From positions 1 to 64,000 of the forward strand of contig DASVPR010000061.1 of assembly GCA_036389485.1 (NCBI GenBank): a stretch of 64,000 nt of DNA. Reading direction: 5' to 3'. The position numbers and the translations under genes are program-made. Origin of the DNA: CADCVT01 sp036389485. GTDB taxonomy: Bacteria > Actinomycetota > Thermoleophilia > Solirubrobacterales > Solirubrobacteraceae. Every line of letters begins with the position of its first letter. Position 1 is the stretch's first letter. Below, one piece after another: positions 50,046 through 58,622 of the stretch. The notes under the pieces were generated by a model. The model had not been told where the DNA came from and made no database searches. It saw only the letters and a list, made by a program, of their open reading frames with translations.

Positions 50046-51793
50046 GCGGCCTCCTCGTCGAAGAAGTCGAGCGGCTCGGGCGGGTCGCTCGCGAAGTCGT
50101 CACGGCGGGCGGCGCGGATCTCGCCCGGGAAGTCGACGTCCCGCGCGCGGGCCTCGACCCGGCCGTCCGTGAAGTCGAGGTGGAATTCCGTGCCGGGCGG
50201 CGCGTCCGCGGCGCTGCGCAGCCGGGCGCCGTCGGCGCGGGCGGCGAGCACCCACCCGCGCGGGCGCATGTCCTGTGCGGCGATGAGCGCGGCGACGTGG
50301 CGGGCGTCGCGGGCGGCGTCGCGCAGCCGGCGGCGCAGGCCGGCCGCGGCCTCTCGCCCCAGGCGAGCCAGCGCCCGGCCGTAGTCGCGGTCGTGGTCGG
50401 CGAGCTGGCGGCGGGTCCCCATCGAGACGAGCCGCCCCTGCTCCGCGACCCGCGCCCGCTCCGCGCCCAGCACCGCCGTCACGCCGTCGAGGCGTTCCGC
50501 CGTCGCGCCGACGGCGGCCTCGCGCGCGGCGAGGGAGGCGGCCGGAACACCGTTCAGGCGCATGGCGGTCGCGCCGACGGCGGCCTCGCGCGCGGCGAGG
50601 GAGGCGGCCGGCATGCCGTCGAGGCGGGCGCCGGCCGCGCCCACGGCGCTGGTGCGTTCGGCGAAGAACGCGGCCGCGCGGGCGTCGAGGCGCAGGCCGA
50701 CGAGCTTGACGACGTCCGCGCCCGGGACGCGGCGGGCGACGGCGGCGATCGCGGCTCTCGCCTCGGCGACGCAGCGCTCGCGCTCCGCCAGCGCGCCGCG
50801 CTGGGCGAGGGTGACGTCGAGCGCGCGCCGCTTCACGTCCCCGACCAGGGCTTCGAGCCGCGTTGCGGCGCGCAGGCGAGAGGCGCACGCCGCGATCCGC
50901 TCGAGCTCGCGCGCGACCGCGGACGGCACGGCGTCCACGCACCGCGCCGCGAGCGCGATCCCCTGCCGCAGCTCGACCCCGGACGGCACCGCCATCTCGG
51001 CCGAGCGCGACGGCGTGTACGCGGCCCACGCGACGTGGTTGCAGACCGGGACGTTGTCGGTGTGCCCGATCGCGGTGATGACCGGCTTGGAGCACGCGAA
51101 GAGCGCGCGGCAGAGGCGCTCGTCGTCGAACGCGACGAGGTCCTGCACCGACCCGCCGCCGCGGGCGATCACGATCACGTCGACGAGCGGGTGGTCCTGC
51201 ATGCGCGCGAGCGCGTCGACGAGGTCGCGCGGAGCGGCGGCGCCCTGGACCAGCGCGGCGCACCTGACCACGTGCACCGGCGGGAAGCGGTCGACGAGGG
51301 CGCGGACCACGTCGGACATGCCGTCCGACGCGCGGCCCGCGATCACGCCGACGGCGCGCGGGAAGCTCGGCAGGGGTTTGCGGCGCGACGGGTCGCTCAG
51401 CCCCTCGGCGGCGAGCCGCTCGAGCAGCTCGGCGCGCCGGCGCAGGAGCTCGCCCTCGCCCGCGAGCCGCACGCCGGTCACGATCACGCTCACGCGGCCG
51501 GTCGGCGCCCAGAAGTCCGGCCGCTCGATCCGCACCTGCACGAGGTCGCCGTGGCGCGGCTCGTGCTCGAGCCGGCGCAGGTCGCGCGCGAAGACCTTGC
51601 AGGACAGCACCGCCTCGCCGTCGGACAGGTCGAAGACGAGCATCCCGCCGCCACCGACGCGCTTCGGCTTCTGCACCTCCCCCTCGACGACTCCACCGCC
51701 GACCTGGCGCAGAGCGCGGCCGATCCGCGCCGCGTACTCGCTGACGCCGGCGACCGCGACCGTTCCGCTTTCTCTCTGCTCCACCGCCGACAT
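50042..51793 (-). CDS. xseA: Exodeoxyribonuclease VII large subunit
   Basis: 583 residues, longer than the usual 400-450. An OB-fold (about 20-110) is followed by the catalytic domain with GRASDGMSDVVRALVDRFP and ARGGGSVQDLVAFDDE (near 210), and TAIGHTDNVPV. A long helical region holds two full copies of a 22-residue repeat (see 50482-50655). The enzyme degrades single-stranded DNA from both ends; the helical arms bind several XseB subunits. Together with xseB it forms an operon with a 4-bp overlap. Confidence 0.9.
   Translation of the reverse strand: MSAVEQRESGTVAVAGVSEYAARIGRALRQVGGGVVEGEVQKPKRVGGGGMLVFDLSDGEAVLSCKVFARDLRRLEHEPRHGDLVQVRIERPDFWAPTGRVSVIVTGVRLAGEGELLRRRAELLERLAAEGLSDPSRRKPLPSFPRAVGVIAGRASDGMSDVVRALVDRFPPVHVVRCAALVQGAAAPRDLVDALARMQDHPLVDVIVIARGGGSVQDLVAFDDERLCRALFACSKPVITAIGHTDNVPVCNHVAWAAYTPSRSAEMAVPSGVELRQGIALAARCVDAVPSAVARELERIAACASRLRAATRLEALVGDVKRRALDVTLAQRGALAERERCVAEARAAIAAVARRVPGADVVKLVGLRLDARAAAFFAERTSAVGAAGARLDGMPAASLAAREAAVGATAMRLNGVPAASLAAREAAVGATAERLDGVTAVLGAERARVAEQGRLVSMGTRRQLADHDRDYGRALARLGREAAAGLRRRLRDAARDARHVAALIAAQDMRPRGWVLAARADGARLRSAADAPPGTEFHLDFTDGRVEARARDVDFPGEIRAARRDDFASDPPEPLDFFDEEAA
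50482..50655 (-). repeat. 66-bp tandem repeat within xseA
   Basis: Copies at about 50502-50567 and 50568-50633, with partial copies on both sides. Each encodes 22 residues (AVGATAMRLNGVPAASLA, then AREA or a variant). The unit lies in the helical arm that carries XseB in other bacteria and keeps both frame and helical pattern. Confidence 0.85.
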
Positions 51794-51855
51794 GGGCCGA
51801 GGGACGGTAGGTCCGCGCCCGGACGGATCCGCCCCTCCCCGTGTAGCGTCCGCGC

Positions 51856-52632
51856 ATGCGCGTCCACGCCATCGAGACCGGGAAGGTCACCGTCACGGGC
51901 CGCCAGCTGCGCGGGGTCGGCGGCGGCCGCACCCGCGCGTTCCGGACGATGCTCGACCGCAACTGGACCGAGCCGCTCCCGATCCTCGCGTTCCTGATCG
52001 AGCACCCGGACGGCCTGATCCTCGTCGACACCGGCGAGTCGGCGGGCACCGGGCAGCCCGGGTGGTTCCCGCGCTGGCAGCCGTACTGGCGGCTCGGCGT
52101 GAAGTTCGACGTGAAGCCGGAGGACGAGATCGGCCCGCAGCTCCGCGCGCGCGGGATCGAACCCGACGACGTCCGGACCGTCGTGATGACCCACCTCCAC
52201 GGCGACCACGCCGGCGGCATCCCGCACTTCCCGCGCGCGGAGTTCGTCATCGCGCGCGGCGAGTGGCAGGCGGCGACCGGCCGCGGCGCGCAGCTCGCCG
52301 GCTACCTCCCCCAGCATCTCCCGGACTGGCTGAAGCCGACGCTCGTCGAGGGCGAGCACGTCGTCGCCGACGGCGTCCGCGTGACGCCGACGCCCGGCCA
52401 CACGCCGAACCACCAGAGCGTGGTGGTCGAGGACGGCTCACGGACGGTGTTCGTCGCCGGCGACCTGACGTACAGCCTGGAGCTGCTGCGCGAGGGCGCG
52501 GTCGACGGCGTCACGCCGATCCCGGACGTCGCGGCGGAGACCGTGGCGAAGACGCGCGCGTTCGTCGACGACCGCGACGCGATCTACGTCCCGGCGCACG
52601 ATCCCGGCAGCCCCGGCCGGCTCGCGGCGTGA
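51856..52632 (+). CDS. Metallo-beta-lactamase-fold hydrolase (lactonase-like)
   Basis: 258 residues. HLHGDH at 113-118 is the zinc motif; further ligands fit FVAGDLTYS and YVPAHDPGSP. The N-terminal LAFLIEHPDGLILVDTG block and overall length resemble N-acyl homoserine lactone lactonases (AiiA/AttM type), although the substrate could be another lactone or ester. TAGCGT six bases before the ATG suggests a leaderless mRNA. It is divergent from xseA. Confidence 0.8.
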   Translation: MRVHAIETGKVTVTGRQLRGVGGGRTRAFRTMLDRNWTEPLPILAFLIEHPDGLILVDTGESAGTGQPGWFPRWQPYWRLGVKFDVKPEDEIGPQLRARGIEPDDVRTVVMTHLHGDHAGGIPHFPRAEFVIARGEWQAATGRGAQLAGYLPQHLPDWLKPTLVEGEHVVADGVRVTPTPGHTPNHQSVVVEDGSRTVFVAGDLTYSLELLREGAVDGVTPIPDVAAETVAKTRAFVDDRDAIYVPAHDPGSPGRLAA

Positions 52633-52650
52633 CCTCGCGCCGGCGGCGCG

Positions 52651-53127
52651 TCACTCCGCCGCGAGCGCGCCCGCAGCGGCGACGAGCGGGCCCGTCCGCG
52701 GCTTGACCTGCTGCGAGAGGACGATGTAGGACGTGGACCGCCGGATCGCCGTGGTGGCGAGGATCCGGTTGACGACCTCCTGCAAGTGCTCGGTGTCGCG
52801 CGCGACGAGACGGCAGAGGAGGTCCTGCGGGCCGCTGATCGCGTCGGCCTCGACGACCTCGGGGACGCTCTCGAGCACGCGCGTCGCCTCCGCGAGACGG
52901 CCCTGCGTGAGCTCGAGCAGCACGAAGGCCTGGATGCCGTAGCCCATCGCGGCCGGATCCACCTCCGGCCCGTAGCCGGTGATGACACCGCGCGCCTCGA
53001 GCTTCGTGAGCCGCGCCTGGACGGTCCCGCGCGCGACCCCGAGCCGCCGCGCGATCTCGAGCAGGCCGACCCGGGGGTTCTCCCGCATCTCGGCGATGAG
53101 GCGTGCGTCCAGGTCATCGATGGTCAT
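52651..53127 (-). CDS. Lrp/AsnC-family regulator
   Basis: 158 residues from the ATG at 53127. N-terminal helix-turn-helix (LLEIARRLGVARGTVQARLTKLEARG) and a C-terminal RAM effector domain (FVLLELTQGRLAEATRVLESVPEVVEADAISG). It senses amino acids. The gene is divergent from the phenylalanine/tyrosine degradation operon and shares a 118-bp intergenic region with it, so it very likely controls that operon (as PhhR-like or HmgR-like Lrp proteins do elsewhere). Confidence 0.88.
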   Translation of the reverse strand: MTIDDLDARLIAEMRENPRVGLLEIARRLGVARGTVQARLTKLEARGVITGYGPEVDPAAMGYGIQAFVLLELTQGRLAEATRVLESVPEVVEADAISGPQDLLCRLVARDTEHLQEVVNRILATTAIRRSTSYIVLSQQVKPRTGPLVAAAGALAAE

Positions 53128-53150
53128 TTTGTACAGCAATAGTGTCACAA
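53127..53150. promoter_or_regulatory. Lrp-like dyad between the regulator and phhA
   Basis: TTGTACAGCAATAGTGTC followed by ACAA: the ends TTGT and ACAA are inverted, with an AT-rich centre, typical of Lrp-type sites. It lies at the regulator start codon, so it may serve autoregulation as well as control of phhA. Confidence 0.5.
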
Positions 53151-53245
53151 CACTGCCTCGAAGTGCGCAGAATGTGCGACGGAACAGACCAGACTTGCAG
53201 TTTTCCGTCCGGAGGAGTACGACACTGGGCGGAGGAGGCACGCGC

Positions 53246-54139
53246 ATGTTCGAAGAAGGCCAGCTCTACTCACCAGTCACGACGTCCGACGACGGCGAGG
53301 TCAAGGTCCACCTCGCCCCCGACCACCCCGGCTTCGCGGACGAGGCGTACCGCGCCCGGCGCAACGACATCGCCCGCCACGCGCTGAACTGGAAGCCCGG
53401 CGAGCCCGCGCCCGACGTCGGCTACACCGACGAGGAGCACGAGGTCTGGCGCACGGTCTGCCGCGAGCTGCGCCCCAAGCACGAGAAGCTCGCGATCCGC
53501 GAGTACGTCGAGGCGCTCGACCGGCTCGACCTGCCCACCGAGTACGTCCCGAGCCTCGACGAGGTCTCCGAGCACCTCGAGCCGCTGACCGGCTTTCGCT
53601 ACATCCCCGCCCCCGGCCTCGTCCCGCTGCGCGAGTTCTACGGCTCGCTGTCCGAGCGGGTCTTCCACTCGACGCAGTACGTCCGCCACCCGGCGCAGCC
53701 CCTCTACACGCCGGAGCCGGACATCATCCACGAGGTCATCGGCCACGGCCACCTGCTGGCCACCGACACCTTCTCCGAGCTGCACCGCCTCACCGGCGAG
53801 GCGACCCACCGCCTGCGCGACGACGAGAACCTGAAGTTCCTCTCCAAGGTCTTCTGGTTCAGCGTCGAGTTCGGGATCGTCCACGAGGAGGGCGAGATCC
53901 GCGCGTACGGCGCGGGGATCCTCTCCTCCTACGGCGAGATCGACGAGTTCCGCGACATGGAGCACCGCCCGCTCAACCTCGCCGAGATGGGCACGGCGGA
54001 CTACGACATCACGCACTACCAGCCCGTCCTCTACCTCGCCGAGTCCATGGACGAGGTGCGCGAGGTGGTCGGCGGGTTCTTCGCCACCTGCACCGACGAA
54101 TCGATCGAGGAGATGCGCCGTGAGCACGTTCTCGCCTGA
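53246..54139 (+). CDS. phhA: Phenylalanine 4-monooxygenase
   Basis: 297 residues; ATG with GGAGGAGG 8 nt upstream. The non-haem iron ligands are H162 and H167 (IIHEVIGHGH) and E208 (FWFSVEFG), with the expected spacing. It hydroxylates phenylalanine to tyrosine with tetrahydropterin and oxygen. No pterin carbinolamine dehydratase (phhB) is next to it. It is the first gene of phhA-hppD-hmgA-fahA and overlaps hppD by 20 bp. Confidence 0.93.
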   Translation: MFEEGQLYSPVTTSDDGEVKVHLAPDHPGFADEAYRARRNDIARHALNWKPGEPAPDVGYTDEEHEVWRTVCRELRPKHEKLAIREYVEALDRLDLPTEYVPSLDEVSEHLEPLTGFRYIPAPGLVPLREFYGSLSERVFHSTQYVRHPAQPLYTPEPDIIHEVIGHGHLLATDTFSELHRLTGEATHRLRDDENLKFLSKVFWFSVEFGIVHEEGEIRAYGAGILSSYGEIDEFRDMEHRPLNLAEMGTADYDITHYQPVLYLAESMDEVREVVGGFFATCTDESIEEMRREHVLA

Positions 54140-55259
54140 CGCACGGACCGACACGCTCACGCCGCCGCAGCGCGCCGACGACCAGATGCCGCTGCACGGC
54201 ATCGACCACGTCGAGCTCTGGGTCGGCAACGCGGCCCAGGCGGCGTACTACTTCACGCGCGCCTTCGGCTTCACGGAGGTCGCCTACCGCGGGCTGGAGA
54301 CCGGCAGCCGCGACCGCACCAGCCACGTGCTGCGGCAGGGCCGCGTCCGCCTCGTCCTGACCGGCACGCTCACCTCGAAGACCGACCTCGCGGAGCACCA
54401 CCGCAGGCACGGCGACGGCGTGAAGGTGATCGCCCTCGGCGTGCCGGACGTGGCACGCGCGTACGAGGTGGCGACGTCGCGAGGAGCGACCGGCCTGCGC
54501 GAGCCGTGGGAGGAGCGCGACGAGCACGGCGTCGTCCGGTTCGCCGACATCGCGACGTACGGCGACACCGTCCACCGCTTCGTCGACCGCTCGGAGTACG
54601 AGGGCACGTTCCTCCCCGGGTTCGCCGACGTCGAGCACGAGCCCGAGAACGAGATGCTCGTCGCCATCGACCACATCGTCGGCAACGTCGAGCTCGGCGC
54701 GATGGAGCAGTGGGTGTCCTACTACGAGGACGTCTTCGGGATGACCGAGATGATCCACTTCTCCGACGAGGCGATCAGCACCGAGTACAGCGCGCTGATG
54801 TCGAAGGTCGTCACGAACGGGAACGGCCGCGTGAAGTTCCCGATCAATGAGCCGGCCGAGGGCAAGCGCAAGTCGCAGATCGACGAGTACCTGGAGTTCT
54901 ACGAGGGCGCCGGCGCGCAGCACATCGCGCTGGCGACCCGCGACATCGTGGGCGTCGTCGCGGAGCTCACGAAGCGCGGCGTGAAGTTCCTGAAGACGCC
55001 CGAGACGTACTACGAGGAGGTCCCCGGTCGCGTCGGGGAGATCGACGAGGACCTCGAGGACCTCAAGCGGCTCGGCATCCTGGTCGACCGCGACGACGAG
55101 GGCTACCTGCTGCAGATCTTCACCAAGCCGCTCGGCGACCGCCCGACGATCTTCTTCGAGATCATCGAGCGCCACGGCGCGCGCGGCTTCGGCGAGGGCA
55201 ACTTCAAGGCCCTGTTCGAGGCCATCGAGCGCGAGCAGGCCGCGAGGGGGAATCTCTGA
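54120..55259 (+). CDS. hppD: 4-Hydroxyphenylpyruvate dioxygenase
   Basis: 379 residues. Two VOC (glyoxalase-like) halves; iron ligands predicted at H185 (VAIDHIVGN), H268 (GAQHIALA) and E346 (IFFEIIER). The C-terminal helix FGEGNFKALFEAIEREQ closes the active site as in known enzymes. It converts 4-hydroxyphenylpyruvate to homogentisate. GTG start inside the end of phhA; stop overlaps hmgA by one base (TGATG). Confidence 0.93.
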   Translation: MSTFSPDARTDTLTPPQRADDQMPLHGIDHVELWVGNAAQAAYYFTRAFGFTEVAYRGLETGSRDRTSHVLRQGRVRLVLTGTLTSKTDLAEHHRRHGDGVKVIALGVPDVARAYEVATSRGATGLREPWEERDEHGVVRFADIATYGDTVHRFVDRSEYEGTFLPGFADVEHEPENEMLVAIDHIVGNVELGAMEQWVSYYEDVFGMTEMIHFSDEAISTEYSALMSKVVTNGNGRVKFPINEPAEGKRKSQIDEYLEFYEGAGAQHIALATRDIVGVVAELTKRGVKFLKTPETYYEEVPGRVGEIDEDLEDLKRLGILVDRDDEGYLLQIFTKPLGDRPTIFFEIIERHGARGFGEGNFKALFEAIEREQAARGNL

Positions 55260-56443
55260 TGCGCTACGTGCAGATGGGCGAGGTGCCGCCCAAGCGGCAC
55301 ACGCAGGTCCGGGGCGACGACGGCCGCCTGCTGACCGAGGAGGTCATGGGCTACGAGGGCTTCAGCGGGAACGAGTCGATCCTGCTGCACCTCGAGTCGC
55401 CGTGCCGCATCACCGACGTCGGGGAGTTCACGCCGCTGCGGATCGAGGAGTGGGTCCCGGAGACGCACGTCCACCGGCTGACCCACACCCAGCACGTCGA
55501 GCCGGAGGGCGACTGGGTCAGCGGCCGCAAGGTCCTGATGTTCAACAACGACGTCGAGATCGGGATCTGCAAGCCGGTCGAGGACCTCGACGCGTTCTAC
55601 CGCTGCGGCGAGGGCGACGAGGTCTTCTTCGTGCAGGAGGGCTCCGGCACCGTCGAGACGACGTTCGGGACCCTGCGCTACGCGCGGCACGACTACATCG
55701 TCATCCCGCGCGGGACGACCTACCGCTTCCGGATGGACGACGGCCCGCAGAGCTGGCTGACGTTCTACACGCCCGGGGAGATCGAGACCCCGAACCGGTA
55801 TCGCAACCGGTACGGGCAGCTGCTCGAGCACGCGCCGTTCAGCCAGCGCGACTTCCACCCGCCCGCCGAGCTCGTGACGCACACCGAGACCGGCGAGTTC
55901 GAGGTCGTCGTCAGGGTGCGCGGCGGGCTGCAGCGCTACGTCCTCGACTACCACCCGCTCGACGTCGTCGGGTGGGACGGCTACGTGTACCCGTACACGT
56001 TCAACATCCACGACTTCGAGCCCAAGGCCGGGCGCCTGCACCAGCCGCCGCCGGCGCACCAGACCTTCCAGGGCCAGAACTTCGTGATCTGCTCGTTCTG
56101 CCCGCGGCTGCTGGACTGGGACCCGCTCGCCGTGCCGCTGCCCTACCACCACTCGAACCTCCAGTCCGAGGAGGTCATGTTCTACGCGGACGGCGACTAC
56201 GCCGCGCGCAAGGGCGTCGACATCGGCTCGATCACCCTGCATCCGAGCGGCCTGCCGCACGGGCCGCAGCCGGGCGCCGTCGAGAAGTCGCTCGGGATGA
56301 AGGAGACGAACGAGCTCGCGGTGATGTGCGACACGTTCCGGCCGCTGCGGCTCACGACGCTCGCCCGCGACCTCGACGACCCGAGCTACGCGTACAGCTG
56401 GAACCCCGACCGCGCGGGGGGCCGCGCCGAAGCCGCTGTCTGA
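55259..56443 (+). CDS. hmgA: Homogentisate 1,2-dioxygenase
   Basis: 394 residues, cupin-type fold. Recognised by LESPCRITDVGEFTP, FFVQEGSGTVETTFGTLRYARHDYIVIPRGTTYR and the C-terminal iron-binding area ITLHPSGLPHGPQPG with ETNELAVMCDTFRPL. It cleaves homogentisate to 4-maleylacetoacetate using iron and oxygen. Its 3' end contains, in another frame, a CTG that may be the real start of fahA (56436). Confidence 0.92.
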   Translation: MRYVQMGEVPPKRHTQVRGDDGRLLTEEVMGYEGFSGNESILLHLESPCRITDVGEFTPLRIEEWVPETHVHRLTHTQHVEPEGDWVSGRKVLMFNNDVEIGICKPVEDLDAFYRCGEGDEVFFVQEGSGTVETTFGTLRYARHDYIVIPRGTTYRFRMDDGPQSWLTFYTPGEIETPNRYRNRYGQLLEHAPFSQRDFHPPAELVTHTETGEFEVVVRVRGGLQRYVLDYHPLDVVGWDGYVYPYTFNIHDFEPKAGRLHQPPPAHQTFQGQNFVICSFCPRLLDWDPLAVPLPYHHSNLQSEEVMFYADGDYAARKGVDIGSITLHPSGLPHGPQPGAVEKSLGMKETNELAVMCDTFRPLRLTTLARDLDDPSYAYSWNPDRAGGRAEAAV

Positions 56444-56507
56444 GCGGCCGGAGGAGGGCCGCGGCCGGGCGCCGGAGGCGGGCGAGCGGGCGTTCGCATG
56501 GGGCGTC

Positions 56508-57539
56508 GTGCGGGCGCCCGGCGAGGCGCCGCAGCCGGCCGCGCGGATCGGCGACGAGGCCGTGCTGCTGCGCGAGGTCGCGCCCGAGGGGCGGCTCGCC
56601 GACGCGGTCGCGGGCCAGCGGCTCAACGCGCTGATCGAGCTGGGGCCGCGCGCCTGGCGCGAACTGCGGCTGGCGGCGGAGGACGCGCCCGCCGCCGCGC
56701 GGATCCCGTGCGACTCGGTCGAGGCGCAGATGCCGGTGCGGGTCACCGACTACGTCGACTTCTACGCGTCGCTCGAGCACGCGACGAACGTCGGGCGCCT
56801 CTTCCGCCACGACGGCGACCCGCTGCCGCCCAACTGGCGCCACCTGCCGATCGGCTACCACGGCCGGTCCTCGACGGTGGTCGTCAGCGGGACCGAGGTG
56901 CGGCGGCCGCGCGGCCAGGTCCCGCTCGGCGACGGCCGCACCGAGCTGACCGCCACCCGCGCGCTCGACTTCGAGTGCGAGCTCGGGTTCGTCTGCGGCC
57001 CGTCGACGCGCGTCGGCGAGAGCATCGGCGTCGACGACGCCGTGCCGCGCATCTTCGGCTTCGTGCTGCTCAACGACTGGAGCGCGCGCGACGTCCAGGC
57101 GTTCGAGTCCACCCCGCTCGGCCCGTTCCTGGGCAAGTCGTTCATGACGTCGATCTCGCCCTGGATCGTGCCGCCCGACGCGCTCCCGCGCATCCCGCCG
57201 CGCGCCCAGGAGCCCGAGCCCCTGCCGTACCTGCGCGCGAGCGACGCGTGGGCGCTCGACCTCGAGCTCACCGTCACGATCAACGGCGAGGAGGTCACGC
57301 GGACGAACGCGAGCCACCTCTACTGGACGCCCGCGCAGATGCTCGCGCACGCCACCGTCAACGGCGCCGCGCTGACCGCCGGCGACCTGTTCGGGACGGG
57401 CACGATCTCGGGCCCCGACGAGGGGTCCCTCGGCTGCCTGCTCGAGCGCTACCGCGGCGAGCGCTGGCTCGCCGACGGCGACGAGGTCGTGATCAGCGCT
57501 CCGGCGGTCGGCGAGGTGCGAGGCCGCGTGTGCGCCTGA
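56508..57539 (+). CDS. fahA: Fumarylacetoacetase (fumarylacetoacetate hydrolase)
   Basis: 343 residues from the GTG at 56508. Conserved blocks: PIGYHGRSSTVVVSGT (catalytic His), LDFECELGFV (metal Glu), LLNDWSARDVQAFE (metal Asp) and LGKSFMTSISPWIVP. It splits fumarylacetoacetate to fumarate and acetoacetate. The frame continues upstream with FAH-like residues (FAWGVVRAP) back to a CTG at 56436 inside hmgA, with no ATG, GTG or TTG. The true start may therefore be CTG. The last 47 bp overlap the converging small membrane protein gene. Confidence 0.9.
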   Translation: MRAPGEAPQPAARIGDEAVLLREVAPEGRLADAVAGQRLNALIELGPRAWRELRLAAEDAPAAARIPCDSVEAQMPVRVTDYVDFYASLEHATNVGRLFRHDGDPLPPNWRHLPIGYHGRSSTVVVSGTEVRRPRGQVPLGDGRTELTATRALDFECELGFVCGPSTRVGESIGVDDAVPRIFGFVLLNDWSARDVQAFESTPLGPFLGKSFMTSISPWIVPPDALPRIPPRAQEPEPLPYLRASDAWALDLELTVTINGEEVTRTNASHLYWTPAQMLAHATVNGAALTAGDLFGTGTISGPDEGSLGCLLERYRGERWLADGDEVVISAPAVGEVRGRVCA

Positions 57540-57837
57540 GCCGCCGCCACGCCCACACGACGCCGGCGACGACGATCGCCGGCGCGAGCATGTAGCCGAT
57601 CAGCAGCGGCACGTAGGCGTCGTCCACCAGCCGCTCGTAGCCGCTGGGGTCCTCCTCGTACTCGCCGAGCGCGGTGACGAGCGCGTACATCGTGTGGAGC
57701 GCGCCGGCCGCCGCCGCGACCAGCCCCGCGAAGACGCCCGCGAGGACCGATCCCGTCCACGCCTTCGCCAGCCAGCCGACGAAGGCGCAGCCGAGCCCGA
57801 ACCCGGCGAGCATCGGGATCGCGACGGCCCAGTCCAT
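57493..57837 (-). CDS. Small membrane protein linked to a CDP-alcohol transferase
   Basis: 114 residues, three membrane helices (WAVAIPMLAGFGLGCAFVGWL, VLAGVFAGLVAAAAGALHTMYAL, PLLIGYMLAPAIVVAGVVWAW) with an acidic loop (GEYEEDPSGYERLVDDAY). Its ATG overlaps the stop of the CDP-alcohol phosphatidyltransferase gene by one base, so the two are co-translated. No family recognised. It might be an accessory subunit of the transferase. Confidence 0.7.
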   Translation of the reverse strand: MDWAVAIPMLAGFGLGCAFVGWLAKAWTGSVLAGVFAGLVAAAAGALHTMYALVTALGEYEEDPSGYERLVDDAYVPLLIGYMLAPAIVVAGVVWAWRRLRRTRGLAPRRPPER

Positions 57838-58535
57838 CAGGCGGCCGCCGGGGTCGTGTCGCGCACCTTCCCCGCCGGCTCGCGTGCCGCGAGGACCCTG
57901 AGGTTCTTCGCCGCGCGCGCGGCGAGCGCGAGCACCATCACCGTCGCGCAGCCGAGGCCGATCACGTCGAGGATCGTGACGTCGAGGCCCGCCACCTCGC
58001 CGCCGAGCCCGGCCCCGAGGGCGAGCGCGGTGTTCAGCCCGATGAGCACGATGCGGATCTCGGTCGGGCCGACGCGCCCGTAGCCGAGGTCGAAGCGGCC
58101 GAATGCCGAGGTCTCGAGGTAGGTGTTGATCGACAGCAGCAGGTAGGCCACCGCGATCGCCAGGCCGGTCGCCAGGAGCATGTGCGGCGAGAGGCCGAGC
58201 CCGATGCAGATGATCGCGGTCGCGAACGCGTCGACGAGATGATCGAGGTAGTAGCCGTACGTCGGGCGCTCGATGCGGCGGAACCGCGCGAGCGTCCCGT
58301 CGAGCGAGTCGCCGAGCCAGTGCACGACGAGCAGCGCGCTCGCCGCCCACAGCAGCGCCGGATGGTCGTTCGAGAGCAGGTACGCCCCCGCGATCCCCAG
58401 CGCGGCGAGGACGCCGAGCGCGGTCAGGTGGTCGGGCAGCACGCGCGCGGGCAGCCGCGCCGCGAGCGACTTCAGCACCCGTTCCTCCGGCGCGGCGAGC
58501 AGGAAGGTCTTGTTACGGGTCGCTTCGGCGGGCAT
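57837..58535 (-). CDS. CDP-alcohol phosphatidyltransferase
   Basis: 232 residues; ATG at 58535 chosen for the strong site AAGGAGAGGAG. Six helices and the family signature D-x2-DG-x2-AR-x8-G-x3-D-x3-D, seen as GDSLDGTLARFRRIERPTYG and YYLDHLVDAF. It joins a CDP-activated lipid to an alcohol such as inositol phosphate, glycerol phosphate or another polar head group. Head-group specificity cannot be read. Upstream DNA carries a 17-bp inverted repeat shared with the divergent enolase-type gene. Confidence 0.87.
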   Translation of the reverse strand: MPAEATRNKTFLLAAPEERVLKSLAARLPARVLPDHLTALGVLAALGIAGAYLLSNDHPALLWAASALLVVHWLGDSLDGTLARFRRIERPTYGYYLDHLVDAFATAIICIGLGLSPHMLLATGLAIAVAYLLLSINTYLETSAFGRFDLGYGRVGPTEIRIVLIGLNTALALGAGLGGEVAGLDVTILDVIGLGCATVMVLALAARAAKNLRVLAAREPAGKVRDTTPAAA

Positions 58536-58551
58536 GGTTCTCCTCTCCTTG

Positions 58552-58597
58552 TTGACCATCGGTAGACAGTGTAGCGGGCTTGTCGACCGTTGGTCAA
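58552..58597. promoter_or_regulatory. Paired inverted repeats between two divergent genes
   Basis: TTGACCATCGGTAGACA (58552-58568) and TGTCGACCGTTGGTCAA (58581-58597) are inverted copies matching at 15 of 17 positions. Each half contains GACC-N3-GGT, a TetR-type operator form. One regulator binding here could control both the CDP-alcohol transferase and the enolase-type gene. Confidence 0.6.
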
Positions 58598-58622
58598 GAG
58601 AGGCCGCGATAGGTTCATCGCC

